From: Collybiopsis luxurians FD-317 M1
Lineage: Eukaryota; Basidiomycota; Agaricomycetes; Agaricales; Omphalotaceae
Length of the DNA: 64,000 nt
Direction: 5' to 3'
NCBI GenBank assembly: GCA_000827265.1
Contig: KN834864.1
Location: 79,347 to 143,346 of the forward strand
Made by a program: the position numbers and the translations under genes. Numbering within the stretch: position 1 is the stretch's first letter; the number at the start of each line of letters is the position of its first letter. Positions 34,930 through 47,427 of this stretch are shown one piece after another. Under the pieces are notes generated by a model. The model was not told the DNA's origin. It did not search any database and worked only from the letters and a program-made list of their open reading frames with translations.

Positions 34930-35343
34930 CACATGCACCTAAAAATGTCCAACCTATATTCCGCCTATGCAGTATACCAGCCTGTCATTGATATCAGCCC
35001 GCCATTGCACCGTCGTGCCGGATATGGTTTAGGTGATACACTCCATTGGATATGTCAAAATGTGTTCCCTCAGACTCGTTACTCCACAATAAAACTGGTG
35101 TTGGATCAGAATCGCCATGCTTGGCATGATGGAGCTTGTGGTTTTGAGGCTGCTTTCTTATATATTTTGTCAGTTATCACCCGGGAATGTTTTGAAAGAT
35201 CAAATCATAGTAGCTGAACTTTCTTTTAACAAACGAGTACGGCCGCCGCCCGCGGGCAGTGCCAAGCAGCATTTGATTATAAAAATCTTGCCTGCAGATT
35301 CTCTGAAAGCTCAAGTTCTCGTATCTCAGATCGTACATCCAGC

Positions 35344-36041
35344 ATGGTAGCCGTATCTAACGCGAATGAGCAAACGCGTCAATGTATGCTCGATGTAAGC
35401 ACATACCCAACTCTCTTCAGTCTTCCGAGTCTTGCTCTGAATCCGGAATCACACCCTGCAGATGCTCAAAGCATGCGACAGACTAGATGCAGACGGCGCT
35501 GCCAATTACTTTTCTGAAGACGCTTGCTTCTCCTTCGGCGAACTACCTGTACTAGATAGCAGGTCGAAGATAGCGGAAAGTATGGGAATTATGTTTTCCA
35601 ACTATTCAAAGATGGATCACAGGTGAATACGAAATCTCACTCTTTCATTTGTCTTGCATCGACGAAAGTTTCAATCCTACCTAGCATTCATGAAGGTATG
35701 CAAAGCTCACCAACTTGAAATTGAGACAAATGCTTACTTCCAGACAGTTATATTTGCACCAGATCATGTTGTCGCTCTGGTCACCGCCTATTATACCGTG
35801 AAGAATGGAGTAGATATTGCAGTGAAGGTTTGTATGATAATGCAGACCCGGCAGCGTCAGGTGGAGATTCCGTGATTCCCTCCTTTAATGCATTCTTACA
35901 TGACTTCTCCGAGTCCAGCAGGATAACAGCTGTGAATTGACAAAAGTCGAACTCTACGGAGATTTCAGCTCTTTGTTGCAGGCTATCAGTAGCTTAAGTA
36001 GTGAAAATCATCAAGAACTCCGAGTCAAAAGGTCTGATTAG
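35344..36041 (+). CDS. SnoaL/NTF2-like small protein, copy 2
   Basis: Same five-exon plan as the gene at 31490: exon 1 35344-35394, exon 2 from 35462, an 11-nt third exon CATTCATGAAG, a fourth ending VEIP (donor inside the CCG codon) and a last exon DNSCELTKVELYGDFSSLLQ. It ends at TAG 36039-36041, about ten residues later than copy 1 (SENHQELRVKRSD). It is intact by this reading, so both paralogues may be functional. Substitutions such as Y to C in DACFSFGEL suggest some divergence. Reaction unknown. Confidence 0.7.
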
Positions 36042-36319
36042 TGACTTCGTGTATCCAATTGCCTTGTATATCATAGACTGCAATACAACTTTTTGATTAT
36101 TCAGAATCTATCCCCACAAGGAAACGCTGATCTCGCAATGCCGGCTTTTTGAAGCTAGAGTGTAGGACATACCGGAAATACAAGCCGTTTAATGTCCAAG
36201 TACGGCGAATATCCGACGCGTTTATACAAAACTGAACGTTTTTGGTGCAGAGGTCAGTGCACCTTAAAAAGGCGGGACTCCTGTTTCGTACTGTAAAACA
36301 CAAACCTATCTCCGAGTCC

Positions 36320-36565
36320 TTCTATCTCTCTCACTATGCCCCCCGCATCGTCGTAAACTCATTACCCCAATCCGCTCCTCTAGCATTTTAGCATTCAACA
36401 CCGACCAGAATCCCCGCAAACGACATGCAGCTCCTTTTGGAACGCATCAAAAATTATAGTCACTGCACACATCTCTCGTTTTCGTTTGAAAATCGGCGGA
36501 ATGATTATGACTTCCATGGGCGGCCAAAGCAAAGGGAGCATAACCGATATAACGGCCTACCAGTG
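36320..36565 (+). repeat. dispersed repeat block, copy b
   Basis: Matches 30275-30510 in the same orientation. It lies inside the segment that distinguishes SnoaL unit 2 from unit 1, so it marks an insertion or a mosaic duplication. Confidence 0.7.
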
Positions 36566-37785
36566 AGAGTTGCGGTCACTTAGTTATGAGCAAACACACA
36601 AGACTCGCGTGGGACGGAAGAGGTGCTCAGCGCATCTTAAAAAAAGACGGGAGTATTCCTTCCAAGGCCCTCCAAGGGGGCCTCGGAGGGAGCGGTGTAC
36701 CATCAGTTTTGTAAGCGTCTGTTTGTTTTATGATAGAAGGCACGAAGACTCACTTTTTTTCGTTTCATTTTTTTCCTACTTGTTCAGTTGCTCGCTAGCC
36801 TAAAGCGCATGAGAACTTAATTAAGTTCCCAGGTAACTGGGTTTGGGGAATGGAAGATAGGCGGTTTAAATGGCGACTCCTGCCCTCACTATGCTCAGAC
36901 GGAACGTATCCCCATATTTCCCCGAAAATAGTACCTGACCTATCAGCTGCGCAGCTACCACCCCAAGCGAATTCAAGTACCGCAATTGGGTTAGCCGATT
37001 TTCTTTTGTGAGGTCCGCTTGGCAGTATACGGGAGCAATCCCGTGCTAGTCTGTTGAAGTCCAGAGCACAGAGCAAGTTTTTACACGAGTGAATGCCTTG
37101 AACCCGCATTGGGCCCCGCACGAGCCACTCACTGCGGCTATAGTGAACCTATGATAGAATTGCGTATGAAACCCACATTTATGATTAAGGCTATCTGACA
37201 GAGAATCTGCACATTGAATTCAGTGCCGGATTAATTAAACACTCCTTTTGAAAGATCATGGTTTTTGTGGAAGAATGGACAATTTGCTTAGGGTCGCATC
37301 GTCGATCATCTGTGGACGCGAGGGAGCGCATATTGACTATGTGTGAAGAAGATGAAATACCGAATAATGTGTTCTTGAAGCTAGATCGGGACCCTCGAGA
37401 AGTCAGCTTAAGTTGCGCCGAAAGAGACCAGTGATGATTTGGGAGAATAAGGTATAAAACTCGAATCTTCAAAAGTGAGCAGGAGAGTTGCGAACAGCAA
37501 AAGGTGGTCGCCGGTCACCTTCCAGCCCCTATATCTCGTTGAGCTTTAGTAATCAGTATTAAGTATTCACAATTATTGTACCGTTCAAGCTAGCTCTGTA
37601 CCCGTACATATTCACCATAACTACTTGATGTTCCGTACTAGAAAAGGTGGTTTGGGTAGGAAGATTTGACGAATGATAGAGATGGCTTTGATCACCAAGG
37701 GTGAAGAGCTTTTTTGTTAGGTTAGGACTATGAGAGCCTATTTCAGCTATGCGCCAATGGTCGATCATGTACTCTTTGGGGATAG

Positions 37786-38953
37786 CAGAACATGCTACGG
37801 TCTAGCGGATCGGCAACGGAACGGCCTACGGTTTAGCGCGGTCCGAGGGACAACAAGCGCCTAATTACTCGACACTGTTGACTTGCAACGCTCACCATGC
37901 CTAACGACGTCCATTCGTCACCTACAAATCGGACTCTTGCTCAATCATGGGCCGGTGCATTCTATTATTTTAATCGTCTTTCCCTATTCTAACCTCGAAT
38001 TCTCTTTCCACAATAAGCTCTCCCAGCGTCAACTCGAATCAAATTCTCTCTGGGAATATGTGCCGTGGCCGTAGCTGGAATGTATATATCAGATCTGCTG
38101 GAGAAGCAGGTGCCGGTCGAACAGGGAGGGAGTCTACGTCCAGGAGGTGCGACTGGGAATAAGGAATGATGTGACTGTTTGAACGGGGGGAAGGGAGGAG
38201 TTGAAGAGCGTATGACACCGTACCCAAGATATAGATCTAGAATGGTATCGATGATGCAAATCCAGGTCAGTTCTCCTGCCTATGCATAAGTGAGAGATCA
38301 TGTCTTTCGGTCTCAAAGCAGTTTGACCATGGGCTTAGAGCTTTTTCTATTTGCGTATTAAGAGAACAATTCGAACTACGCAATACGAATCTTTCTTCTA
38401 TGATCACCTGTGCCTCTCTGAAAGTCGAGAACGAACGGAGAGCAGGTCATCAGGAACAGATATGTGTGAAGATACGGAGATACGGAGATTCGGAACTAGG
38501 AACTAGTAGGAAACTTTTCGAACCGCTTTTAGGTTTCAACGCCATGCTGCCGTCATGGCCAGGATGCTTCACTGTTTCGTGGTACCTGCCATAGACCTCA
38601 ATCCAATCTGGCCTTTGTGAGCTCCTGAAAAATCTTTGTATAACCACTCTATAATGCAGGTACAAGGTATATTGTGGGGTGGTCGCAGGCTGTAATACGA
38701 CTATAAAGAATAAGGTTTGTATCAGTCAACATCATATGAGTATAAAGTTTGAGACTTTCTGGCGAATGGGCTCCTTCAATGATCCACTGCATAGAGTACA
38801 AAGTCCAAAAGCGATCTGACTACAGACTAGTTCCTTCCTGGCAACCCTTCCTGCCAGTGCTGCGCTCAAACTTGCTCTCAAATACCCAGTCAAGATCTAC
38901 CTCTTTGCAAAACCAAGCTTGCACCTGCTCTCACAACTCTCCGAAGGACTGAA
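37786..38953. other. upstream region of the SDR array
   Basis: About 1.2 kb without a supported gene. TATAAA-like elements occur at 38702-38707 and 38741-38746, about 250 and 210 nt upstream of the first SDR start. Whether either is used is unclear. Confidence 0.35.
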
Positions 38954-40037
38954 ATGACAAGTACGACGGTCTATTTCGTCACAGGTGCTAGCAGAGGTAT
39001 TGGTACGTCTTCTACATTGTGCAGGTACTCTGGACGATGAACTTTGCACACTCATGTCTTCTTCGTTTCATCCAGGGTTTGCTCTAGTAGCGGAGCTTGC
39101 TGCCAATGTTCAGAACGCCTTTACCTACGCCGGCGTTCGTAACCTGACGCAAGCAGTGAACCTGCAAAAGCTTGCAAGCGGCTATCCAGGAAAAATCACC
39201 CTGGTTCAATACGTGGCAGGCGATGTAGCAGGTAACCGAACCATTGCCGAAATAATCAAATCGAAACACGGAGTCGTCGATATTGTAGTTGGGAGTGCAG
39301 GTACATCTTTTTCTAGTATACATACATACCTGCCCATTTTTAGTTTTCTGCAGGAATTTCTGCGTACATGGGTCCTGTCTCTGAAACTCCTCTCAGAGCG
39401 TTCCGCGATCATTTCGAGGTGTGTCGCGGAGATATGCTTGAGCCTTTGCGAGAAAAATTTTGTTCGCTGAAATATGTATGTTAGGTCAATGTGATTGGAA
39501 TGGTGGTCCTCTTTCAAACTATGCTGGATCTCTTGAAAGCCAGCAGTGATCCAAAGTTCATTCCAATCTCCTCTGTGGCTGGTAGTATTACAACCTTCAT
39601 CGATCTCCCCTTGCAATACGCTTGCTATGGTTCGAGCAAGGCAGCCCTCAATTATGTTTCCCGAAAAATACACTTTGAGAACGACTGGCTTAGTAGGTTT
39701 CCTCTTTGCCCACTCTTCCATACCGGATCGCTGACTGGTTTCACGTAGCTTGTGTTCCAATCGCCCCTGGAGTTGTCCGTACTGACGTAGGTGGGTCGTA
39801 TCGTACTCTCATTGCGAACGATTTATATGTGCCGCAGCTGAGTACTATGTATCATTACTGATAGCTATTGCCAATCGCGCCATGGATGAGAGTGGCCTAC
39901 TAGCCTCTCTTCAAGATCAAGCCTTTATTTCTCCTGAAGAGTGTGCGACTGCACTTGTTAGGCTCATAGAAGGTGCCACTCGGGAAAAAGATGGAGGAGA
40001 GTTTATGAATATCGACGGAACAAAAATATCTTGGTGA
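38954..40037 (+). CDS. short-chain dehydrogenase/reductase, SDR 1
   Basis: Six exons: 38954-39002, 39076-39300, 39354-39418, 39485-39692, 39749-39790 and 39865-40037. Classical NAD(P)-binding motif TGASRGIG is split by intron 1. The usual NNAG position reads GSAG, split by intron 2. The active site has Ser in FIPISSVAGS and Tyr/Lys in YGSSKAALNY; the C-terminal strand is PIAPGVVRTDV. It ends GGEFMNIDGTKISW. About 250 residues, normal for the family. It resembles ketoreductases of the norsolorinic-acid-reductase / C-factor type, which reduce a ketone with NADPH; substrate unknown. It is the first of three tandem copies with identical intron positions. Confidence 0.88.
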
Positions 40038-40889
40038 ACCGATTCGGGAATTCGAGTGCGTTGATTCATCTGGTCTAATAGTGGGGCTAAGCTGGCTGTA
40101 CAATGCATCAACCCAATCTGCGAGGTGCATTGATGCGTTTGATTTAGGGTCTGGTCTGAATTTCTTGAAGAAACATGGATACTTCTCTCGCGAAACATTT
40201 TTATTTATTTAAATATGACGGTCGAGTAGTTGCAGCCACTTGCGTCGCCGATAGCGCTAGTAGCTGAAGAGCGTCGGGTCCCAGATCGTAATGAATGAAC
40301 CTCAGCAAATCCGCCTCATAATCCAAGTTGATTTTACCAACCTATGTAGCTTTCTCTCCCCTCTCTCCTCTATCCTAGTTTGTCATCACTACCGGTGCCA
40401 CTTTTACTACTATCCAACTTAAATCTATCTGCTACCCCCAATACATGATCGTTCTTACCTAAAATCAATATTGACACATTCTCGCTTTGTCAGATTGCTC
40501 TTGGATTGCCCTAGTTCAATTCGTGTTTGACTAAGAGTCTCTTACATTTGAGTAATCAATGTAAGTAATTAATAAGAAATGTATGGCTATGTCAGCAACT
40601 AGCTGAGCTGCCCTCTTCATGTACGCTCTAAAACTTTTAAAGTTCAATGGTAATGGTGTTTTGAAGGAGGTACACGTAATGAGTCTTATAATAAATTCCC
40701 CACCTTCACCTCGTATTACCGTGTCGCTGCATACCGGAATCCTTCTTATGTTATAGAACTGCCAGATCACCCTCCTTAATCATACGACAATCAGCGGGAA
40801 TATAAATCCTCGCGGTTTCCGGGAGTGGTTCCATCGTCACCTCTTCTAAAGACAAGCTTGTTCCTGCCCACAGTTTTTAAAAACATAAA
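40038..40889. promoter_or_regulatory. SDR 1-SDR 2 intergenic region with TATA box
   Basis: About 850 nt without a gene. TATAAA at 40801-40806 lies 84 nt upstream of the SDR 2 ATG and is a likely core promoter. No other element identified. Confidence 0.4.
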
Positions 40890-41928
40890 ATGACCACAAC
40901 GACAGTATACTTTGTGACCGGTGCTAACAGAGGCATTGGTAGGTCTGTGCTCTGACGATTAAACTCGTACACTTATGTACCTTTGCGTCTACCCAGGGCT
41001 TGCTTTGGTAGCGGAGCTTGCCGCCAATGTTCAAAACGCCTTCGTCTATGCGGGCGTTCGTGACCCGACGCAATCAACGAATCTGCAAAAGCTTGTATCT
41101 AATTACCCGGGCAAAATTGCGCCAGTTCAATATGTGGCGGGCGATGTAGCGGGTAATAGAGCCATTGCAGAAACGATAAAATCCAAGCATGGTGTTGTAG
41201 ACGTTGTGATTGGGAGTGCAGGTGCTTTTTCCTCATGTCCACCATCGTTTTTAGCTTTCTGAATATGAGCAGGAATTTCTTCATACATGGGTCTCGCCTC
41301 CGAAACTCCTGCTGAAGCATTACGCGAGCATTTTGAGGTATGTTGTAAAGATCTTACGTGGATCGATTGCCCTGAATTGTGAAAATAGGTCAATGTAATC
41401 GGAATGGTAATACTTTTTCAAGCAATGCTGGATATCTTGAGAGCAAGTGCTCATCCGAAATTCATCCCGATTACCTCTGGAAGTGGCAGTCTGACGGCGT
41501 ACATCGATCTTCCCATGGGTTATACTTGCTACGGTTCATCGAAAGCGGCCCTCAATTATGTCTCGAGGAAAATTCATTTTGAGAATGACTGGCTCAGTAA
41601 GTATAATTCTTTCGTCCACAAACTCTGTCAGTCAATAAATGGCCCGGTAGCTTGCGTCCCAATTGCCCCTGGAGTTGTGGATACTGACATGGGTGAGTCG
41701 TGCTGTGGGCCTTCATGACGAGTGGTGCAGAGGAATCTAATGAAATTACCTCCAGCTGCCGCTAATAGCGAGATGGATAAGACCGGTACAATTAGCTCTG
41801 TCCGGAATCAATTGATGATTTCTCCTGAAGAGTGTGCGACAGCACTCATCAAACTTATACAAGGTGCTACTCGAGAGAAAGACGGTGGGGAATTTATTAA
41901 CTTCGATGGAACCAAAATCTCTTGGTGA
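40890..41928 (+). CDS. short-chain dehydrogenase/reductase, SDR 2
   Basis: Exons 40890-40938, 40997-41221, 41273-41337, 41389-41596, 41651-41692 and 41756-41928, matching SDR 1 exon for exon. Motifs: TGANRGIG, GSAG, Ser in FIPITSGSGS, YGSSKAALNY and PIAPGVVDTDM; C-terminus EFINFDGTKISW. It is intact. The GSAG variant is shared with SDR 1 but not with SDR 3 or SDR 4, which separates the four genes into two pairs. A cytosolic NAD(P)H-dependent oxidoreductase is predicted. Confidence 0.88.
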
Positions 41929-42486
41929 ACCAACTGGGTTGGACATCGATTTATTGAGTTCTTAGTCCAGTAAATTCCAAGGGTGCCTGTACGATATATT
42001 AGTTTGTTCGCATATCGAAGGCTCTGGACTGCATTTGGCCCCTTTAATTACTGAGGGTTTTTATCACTCGGCATCGTCACAGCATAGCTCGGATAGCGTT
42101 ATCTGCCGAATTAGGCGACTCTGGCCTGAACTATGTTAAACGCTCCACCAAATAATAAATAAAAAAGACTTTAGTCTGCATTTGGATCCGATGAGAATAC
42201 TTACTCCAGCAAGCGCAGGGATCTTACCACTCGGCATTATCATGACATCGCTCGGATTGCGTTATCTGCCAAGAACAGATCCCAGCATTGTGGTCCGGTA
42301 AAAACATGTAATTTTTCAGTGCTCGATCTCTCCAGAAGCAAGCTTGCTTTGAAATTTGGGGTGATACAGGGTGATAACTGTTTCTCGGCGTATTATTAGT
42401 AAACTTTCTGACTTGGGCGCGTAATCCGATTCACAATTGATTAGCATCTTTCGAACAGCTGGGGCAAGCTGAGCGACCCAACGGAA
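41929..42486. other. SDR 2-SDR 3 intergenic region
   Basis: About 560 nt. A short phrase around ACTCGGCAT and GTTATCTGCC occurs twice (42066-42110 and 42232-42275), a small imperfect duplication. No gene. Confidence 0.4.
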
Positions 42487-42576
42487 TGAGGGGCTGCGCA
42501 ATAAATACAGAGCGGGAACGCTTTATCCAGGGGTAATCTATCCCTGCTCATATCATCTCCTTAGTCTAAAATCATA

Positions 42577-43626
42577 ATGCCCACAACGACGGTATACTTC
42601 GTGACCGGTTCTAATAGAGGCATCGGTTCGTCTTTTACTACCGCATGGGTAATGAACACTGTGCTCATTCTCTCTCATGCAGGTCTAGCTTTAGTAGCCG
42701 AGCTCGCTGCTCAAGAGGGGGTCTTCATCTATGCGGGCGTTCGGGACCCGACAAAAGCAACCAATCTAGAAAAGCTCGTCTCCAACTACCCGGACAAGAT
42801 TGCGCCAGTTCAATTCGTGGCGGGTGATGTAGTTGGCAACAAAGCGATTGCCGATACAATAAAATCCAAGCATGGTGTTGTCGACATAGTGATTGGGAAT
42901 GCAGGTGCTCCTCCTTCATGCCTGCCATCGTTTTCAGCTTTCTAAAGATGAGCAGCAATTTCTACATATTTAGGACCTGTCTCTGAAACTCCGGCCGAAG
43001 CGTTACGAGAGCATTTCGAGGTGCGTTACGGGAAATGTCTTTGCTTGAAATGTTTCGTTCAACCAGGATAACAGATCAACGTGGTTGGAATTGTCGTTCT
43101 CTTTCAAGCCATGCTGGATCTCTTGAAAGCAAGCAATAACCCCAAGTTTATTCCGGTTACCAGTGGGCTTGCCAGTCTGACTTCGTTCATTGATTTTCCT
43201 ATGGGATACGCTTGCTACGGGTCAACGAAAGCTGCCCTCAATTATGTCTCCAGGAAAATACACTTTGAAAACAACTGGCTCAGTAGGTTACCTTCGTTCG
43301 CATCTATTCTGAACGTCATTATTGAACAAGCGGTGTAGCTTGCTTCCCAGTTGCTCCTGGGGTTGTTCAAACCGACATGGGTGAGTGTTGGGTCGTGCGC
43401 TGGTTATCAGACAAGTTTATAGGTATCTCTTATGCTCACAATATTGCTCGTAGCCGCCTCCAATCGCGAGATGGATAAGAGTGGCGTTCTTGGTTCTGTG
43501 CAAGATCAAATCCAGATTTCTACCGAAGAGTGTGCAACTGCGCTCGTCAAGATTATATATGGTGCCACTCGAGAGAAAGACGGAGGGGAGTTTATCAACG
43601 TTGATGGCACGAAAATTTCTTGGTGA
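42577..43626 (+). CDS. short-chain dehydrogenase/reductase, SDR 3
   Basis: Exons 42577-42625, 42683-42904, 42956-43020, 43075-43282, 43339-43380 and 43454-43626. Motifs: TGSNRGIG, GNAG (closer to canonical NNAG than SDR 1 and 2), Ser in FIPVTSGLAS, YGSTKAALNY and PVAPGVVQTDM; end GGEFINVDGTKISW. It is nearly identical to SDR 4 on the opposite arm of the inverted repeat. It is intact and presumably an NAD(P)H-dependent ketone/alcohol oxidoreductase. A TATA-like AATAAATA lies in the conserved upstream block near 42500. Confidence 0.88.
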
Positions 43627-44019
43627 ACCTATGCAAGTGTCCACGCCGATCGATACTTAGAGCTTGGTCGAGTAGAGTCCAACATGGTCATAAAATATGT
43701 AACTCAATCCCCCAATACCTGGAGGCAAATAGATCTAGATCCATCTTTTCTCGTTAACTCAGAGCATCTTTCATTCTTCAGTAAGTTTCTCGCTCGTTCC
43801 TTCTGTGCTACTCCCACAGGATCAAGAATATCTCGAAGCTCCTTGCGAGCCCTCAAGTCGCGACAGATTCCTAGGCATTCTCGAACTTCGACGGTGGAGC
43901 TGGATCGTCGCACTGTTACTGCTAAACATGAGCTTCGAAACTATGTTACACAAACATATGTGAACATCAACGGAACATTCGTCAGCAGGTTGAACGCAAG
44001 TTGCTATTTCGTTCCCAAT

Positions 44020-45220
44020 TCAGGCATCCCCCCAGTTCGTCTTGAAAAACTCCGTACCCTTGCGCGTGCCAATGGGATTCCAAAAATCGTCATTTTCGAT
44101 AAGCTCTTCAATCGGAGCACAGGGTTCTCCTTTGTGGCGTTTCCAGTCCTTCCTTTGACACTCATTCTGGAACGAAGAAAGCAGAACGCTCGAGTTCGAA
44201 CAAAAAGTAACTAGATAGAGCGATATGAACTCACGGAGCAGTACATGGTAAACTTGCAATGGCTACAGTTTTGCAACGGGGACTTGAGCTGATTCCCCTT
44301 CCAAGGCTCCATACATTCCGGATTCGCACAATACGCACGATCGCCTTTGACCTCCTCTCGGATTTTGCGCATGAGGGCTTCTCGTACTTCGGATGATGCG
44401 TTAGGGCCTGCTTCGCGGTTTAATAGGAGCCTGATACGAGCGGCGCATTGTTGAGGGGTGGGCTTGTGTTTGTAGTCGAATGTCTTGCGCCTGGCTTTCA
44501 GAATAGCTTCACGAGTAGACGATGCGGCTTCTTGATCACGGAGGAATGGGCATGCGCCGTCCCAGCAACCTGCTTCCGTACCGTAGTACTAATGAAAGAA
44601 CAGTCACTGTAAGATTAGTGCGAACGAAGCCATAGAACACTTACTCTGCAAGGGATGATGTTCTTTGGGTATCCCTCTGACTTGAGTCTGTTGAATAGCT
44701 CGTCCCACTGTGCGTTTCCTGTCCGACCGCAAGCATTATAGTTATATATGATAGGCCAAAACTCGCGAGAATAGTTGGGGTGGGTGCAACACAGGACGCC
44801 GCCTTGACGCGCCTCGCGATCGGACTTGAAATAACCATGCCAGAATTTGAGGTCAGCCTTGAGAGCTAAACCTCCGGGACGTATCTCCAATTTGACCCTT
44901 TGAATCGGGTCCAATGCAAAGTTTGTGTAATCCGAAAAGTTGATATCGGAGAGAGGTCGACCTGCGAGGACTGCCAAGGTGGTCGCTGTATCGATATTTC
45001 CGTTTGCGTCCGGTCCAGCTCTGAGAGAAGCTTAACGACAATTAACCAGAAAAGTAAACGCGACTTGCATTCCTTTCGATACGCTAACCGAGAATTTTTC
45101 TGGCAAAGCCGCGCAAAGGGTGTGGTAGTATATGAGCTGTTGGGCGGCTTGCTTTTGGCCAAACTCAAAATCGGAGGTGCCAGGCTTTGGGTTTCAATGG
45201 ACGCCTCTTGAAGAAGACAT
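44020..45220 (-). pseudogene. MYND-finger protein, copy 1, with early nonsense codon
   Basis: Nearly identical to the gene at 52230 but in opposite orientation. After ATG 45220 the ninth codon is TGA (45194-45196), where copies 2 and 3 have CGA. The rest is preserved: the central region (LAVLAGRPLSDINFSDYTNF), CRYYGTEAGCWDGACPFLR and the C-terminal MYND finger (CANPEC, CSHC, YCSNEC, HKGEPC), stop 44020-44022. The position of a CCCH-type His is Arg here (PFLR against PFLH in copy 2). A shorter product from a later Met is possible, so it may not be fully dead. MYND fingers usually bind proline-rich partner proteins. Confidence 0.7.
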
Positions 45221-45471
45221 TACGGGAACTGGATAAGAGGTCTGTTTGTCTCTATTTAGATTTATATGGGAAAGCGCCCAATAAGCGCCTGAGCCACTCT
45301 TGCGAAGAGCACTACTGTAGCGAAGCAGGTACCGCTAGCTCTATCAGCCCTAATTTTGCATATTGTTGTGGCAGTCATTGATCTTCAAGTAAAAGACGAA
45401 TATACGGCCTCGAAGGCCGCTTACTATTTCATCAAAGGAAAAGAGAGTCCATCAGTGAATTCGAAGCTGTC

Positions 45472-46540
45472 ATGGATAAGTATATCACAATCACATTTCT
45501 GCCATGAAGCTGGAGAGTTTCAAGAAGGTGAGAATGACGCATCCAAAAAATTTTCTCATCCTCAAAGTCTTGAAGCTCCTAGTTCTTTTAATGGACGAGG
45601 AAGATCACAATGCCTCCACTGAATCAGGAATTCCAGAATCCCCACCAAGTTTTGCGCACGCTACTGAGCTGGAAAAGTATGCCCCAGGCCGATCGGGCTT
45701 GAAAGAACTGAAAGACGAGCTGGAGAGCTTTGAAGCGAAAGGTCAAAAACTCGAAACTTATCTTGCGAAATGGTCATGAACTCACGGCTCACTTACATTT
45801 TACTAGAAGAAGACAGGTAAATGTCTCCAAACGCTCAATCACACCTTCATCCCTCTCATCCATTTTCGGCTCAATCAGTTCTCCAGCTCGTCAATTCAAG
45901 TCCCAGTCAGACAGTTTCATGTTGGATGACATGCCAATAGAGTTCCGAAGCATGCGGACAATGCTGGGCGAACCCTCGTACAGGTTCCTTCTCGATCCAC
46001 AGAACCGCCATCGCGTCGGTTTAATTGAGAAACAATGTTGCCTTTAATGGTGTTTACTGAGTGAATGGATATAGTTTTGTCGCTTCGTCCGATCCTCCCT
46101 GACTAGCCCTGATCACAGCCTGGTCAGTTTGACCACCTCGATCAGGGTGACCGATCTGATCAAACTGATCCACCCAACCTCACCTCCTATCAGGCTGATC
46201 AACTGCCGATTCTCTGATGACCTGAGCACGCCTGAGTAGATGATGTAAGGCCTGACGTGGTATTTTGACTTTTTCTGACGGTCATTTACGATAGGCATAT
46301 GATGGATCCCATCGAATGGAGTCCTGAGTCTTCGAGGATGGCCACGGATATGAACGGGAAGGGCGAGGAGGAAAAAGATTGCACAGAGTATCCGAGTCCA
46401 TGTGTGGTCTTGGTCTGTTAAAGATTGATACAACTCCAGGCCTTTTGAAAGGAACCGAGGAAATCCTGCTTAGATATAGTGAGTAATTGTCGAGTTTTTT
46501 CTTTCCAAACATACGCAATAATGTTGAGGACGATCGAGAT
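45472..46540 (+). pseudogene. uncharacterised gene X, copy 1, decayed
   Basis: Matches the fuller copy at 59651. The start MDKYITITF is followed at once by a frame break (the bases equivalent to TCAAACT of copy 3 are missing), then ESGIPESPPSFAHATELEKY, KDELESFEAKG, and SFMLDDMPIEFRSMRTMLGE, ending PQNRHRVGLIEKQCCL. Relative to copy 3 it lacks about 75 nt before the Ser-rich part and several hundred nt in the middle; a 3' remnant with GATGGATCCCATCGAAT is found from 46301. It shares a divergent upstream region of about 250 nt with MYND copy 1. Function unknown. Confidence 0.65.
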
Positions 46541-46862
46541 TGATGAGCAACTTTACCTAGAAGCTGTATAAGTCTCGTGGCTCCGTAAATGCTATCTAAA
46601 TTTTATTCAAACCTTCTTGTTATAGAACACTTGTGTTTTCCATGAAGGAACTTCCGTCCTGATTAGGTTGTGTACTCACCAACGATAAATACCTAAAAAT
46701 ATTTATGATACCAGCAGCTGCGCAGTGGTATAAAAAAAAGCTGTCTAGTCCGGAACAACCATGACCAGCGGGCTTAACTTCACCAATGCCGAGCATGCTG
46801 CACCAATGGTAAACAGGAACATAAATGCACTTTTGTTCCTGAGACCTGATCACACTGGTGTT

Positions 46863-46955
46863 AAGCCTGGTTATCTCCTGCGTGAATAGTGGCGCACATT
46901 TACTCTATTTGCATAATCGATTCTGCCACTATTCACGCAAGGGATAACCGGACTT
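46863..46955. repeat. 31-nt inverted repeat (hairpin)
   Basis: 46863-46893 pairs with 46925-46955 at 27 of 31 positions around a 31-nt loop. The core GCGTGAATAGTGG / CCACTATTCACGC is perfect. A slightly more diverged version lies at 55087-55173 in repeat A-prime. Confidence 0.85.
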
Positions 46956-47427
46956 CAGCGTCAATCCTCTTACATGTGCTGTGTTATTACAATACCGCAT
47001 CGAGCACAGAATAAGTTGCACTAAGGAAAATCTACTATATTTCGCAATGGTTTCTACAGGATTTGCTGAGATATTTTAGTTGTGAGTAGAAGCTGTGACA
47101 CAGTGATGACCATCAAATGTTACTTTTCACCTAAGTGAAGAACAATCAGAAAGTGATTGTTTCTGCCCTTACGGAAAGCCAAAATTTTACCCGGGTGGAA
47201 CTGTCCTTCCAATTCAGAAAAGGTGGGTGCGTTGAAATCGGATCTTTCCCATTGCTGTTCATTTCGATGTAAGTGAAAGAAGAAGTGAAGGTGTGTGACT
47301 GCGGTAGGTATACGGAACAAGCCGAGTTGTTTCAGTCTCAATACACTCATTGCTTTGTTCCATGCAACCTGTGCATTCTGAGAGACCTCACTGCATAATA
47401 ATTATTTATCTTTCCATCTTTCCATGA

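Larger units (their letters stand above)
34930..37785 (+). repeat. direct segmental duplication carrying a SnoaL-like gene, unit 2
   Basis: Second copy of the unit at 31110-33420. It contains an extra block (about 36275-36630) not present at that place in unit 1; part of it matches 30275-30510. Confidence 0.85.
42487..46065 (+). repeat. inverted repeat arm 1 (module 1: SDR 3, MYND 1, X1)
   Basis: This segment recurs in reverse at 51355-54935, including non-coding ends: the SDR upstream sequence (GCAATAAATACAGAGCG) and the X C-terminus with the following GAGTGAATGGATATAG. Gene order and orientation are mirrored exactly. Confidence 0.9.
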
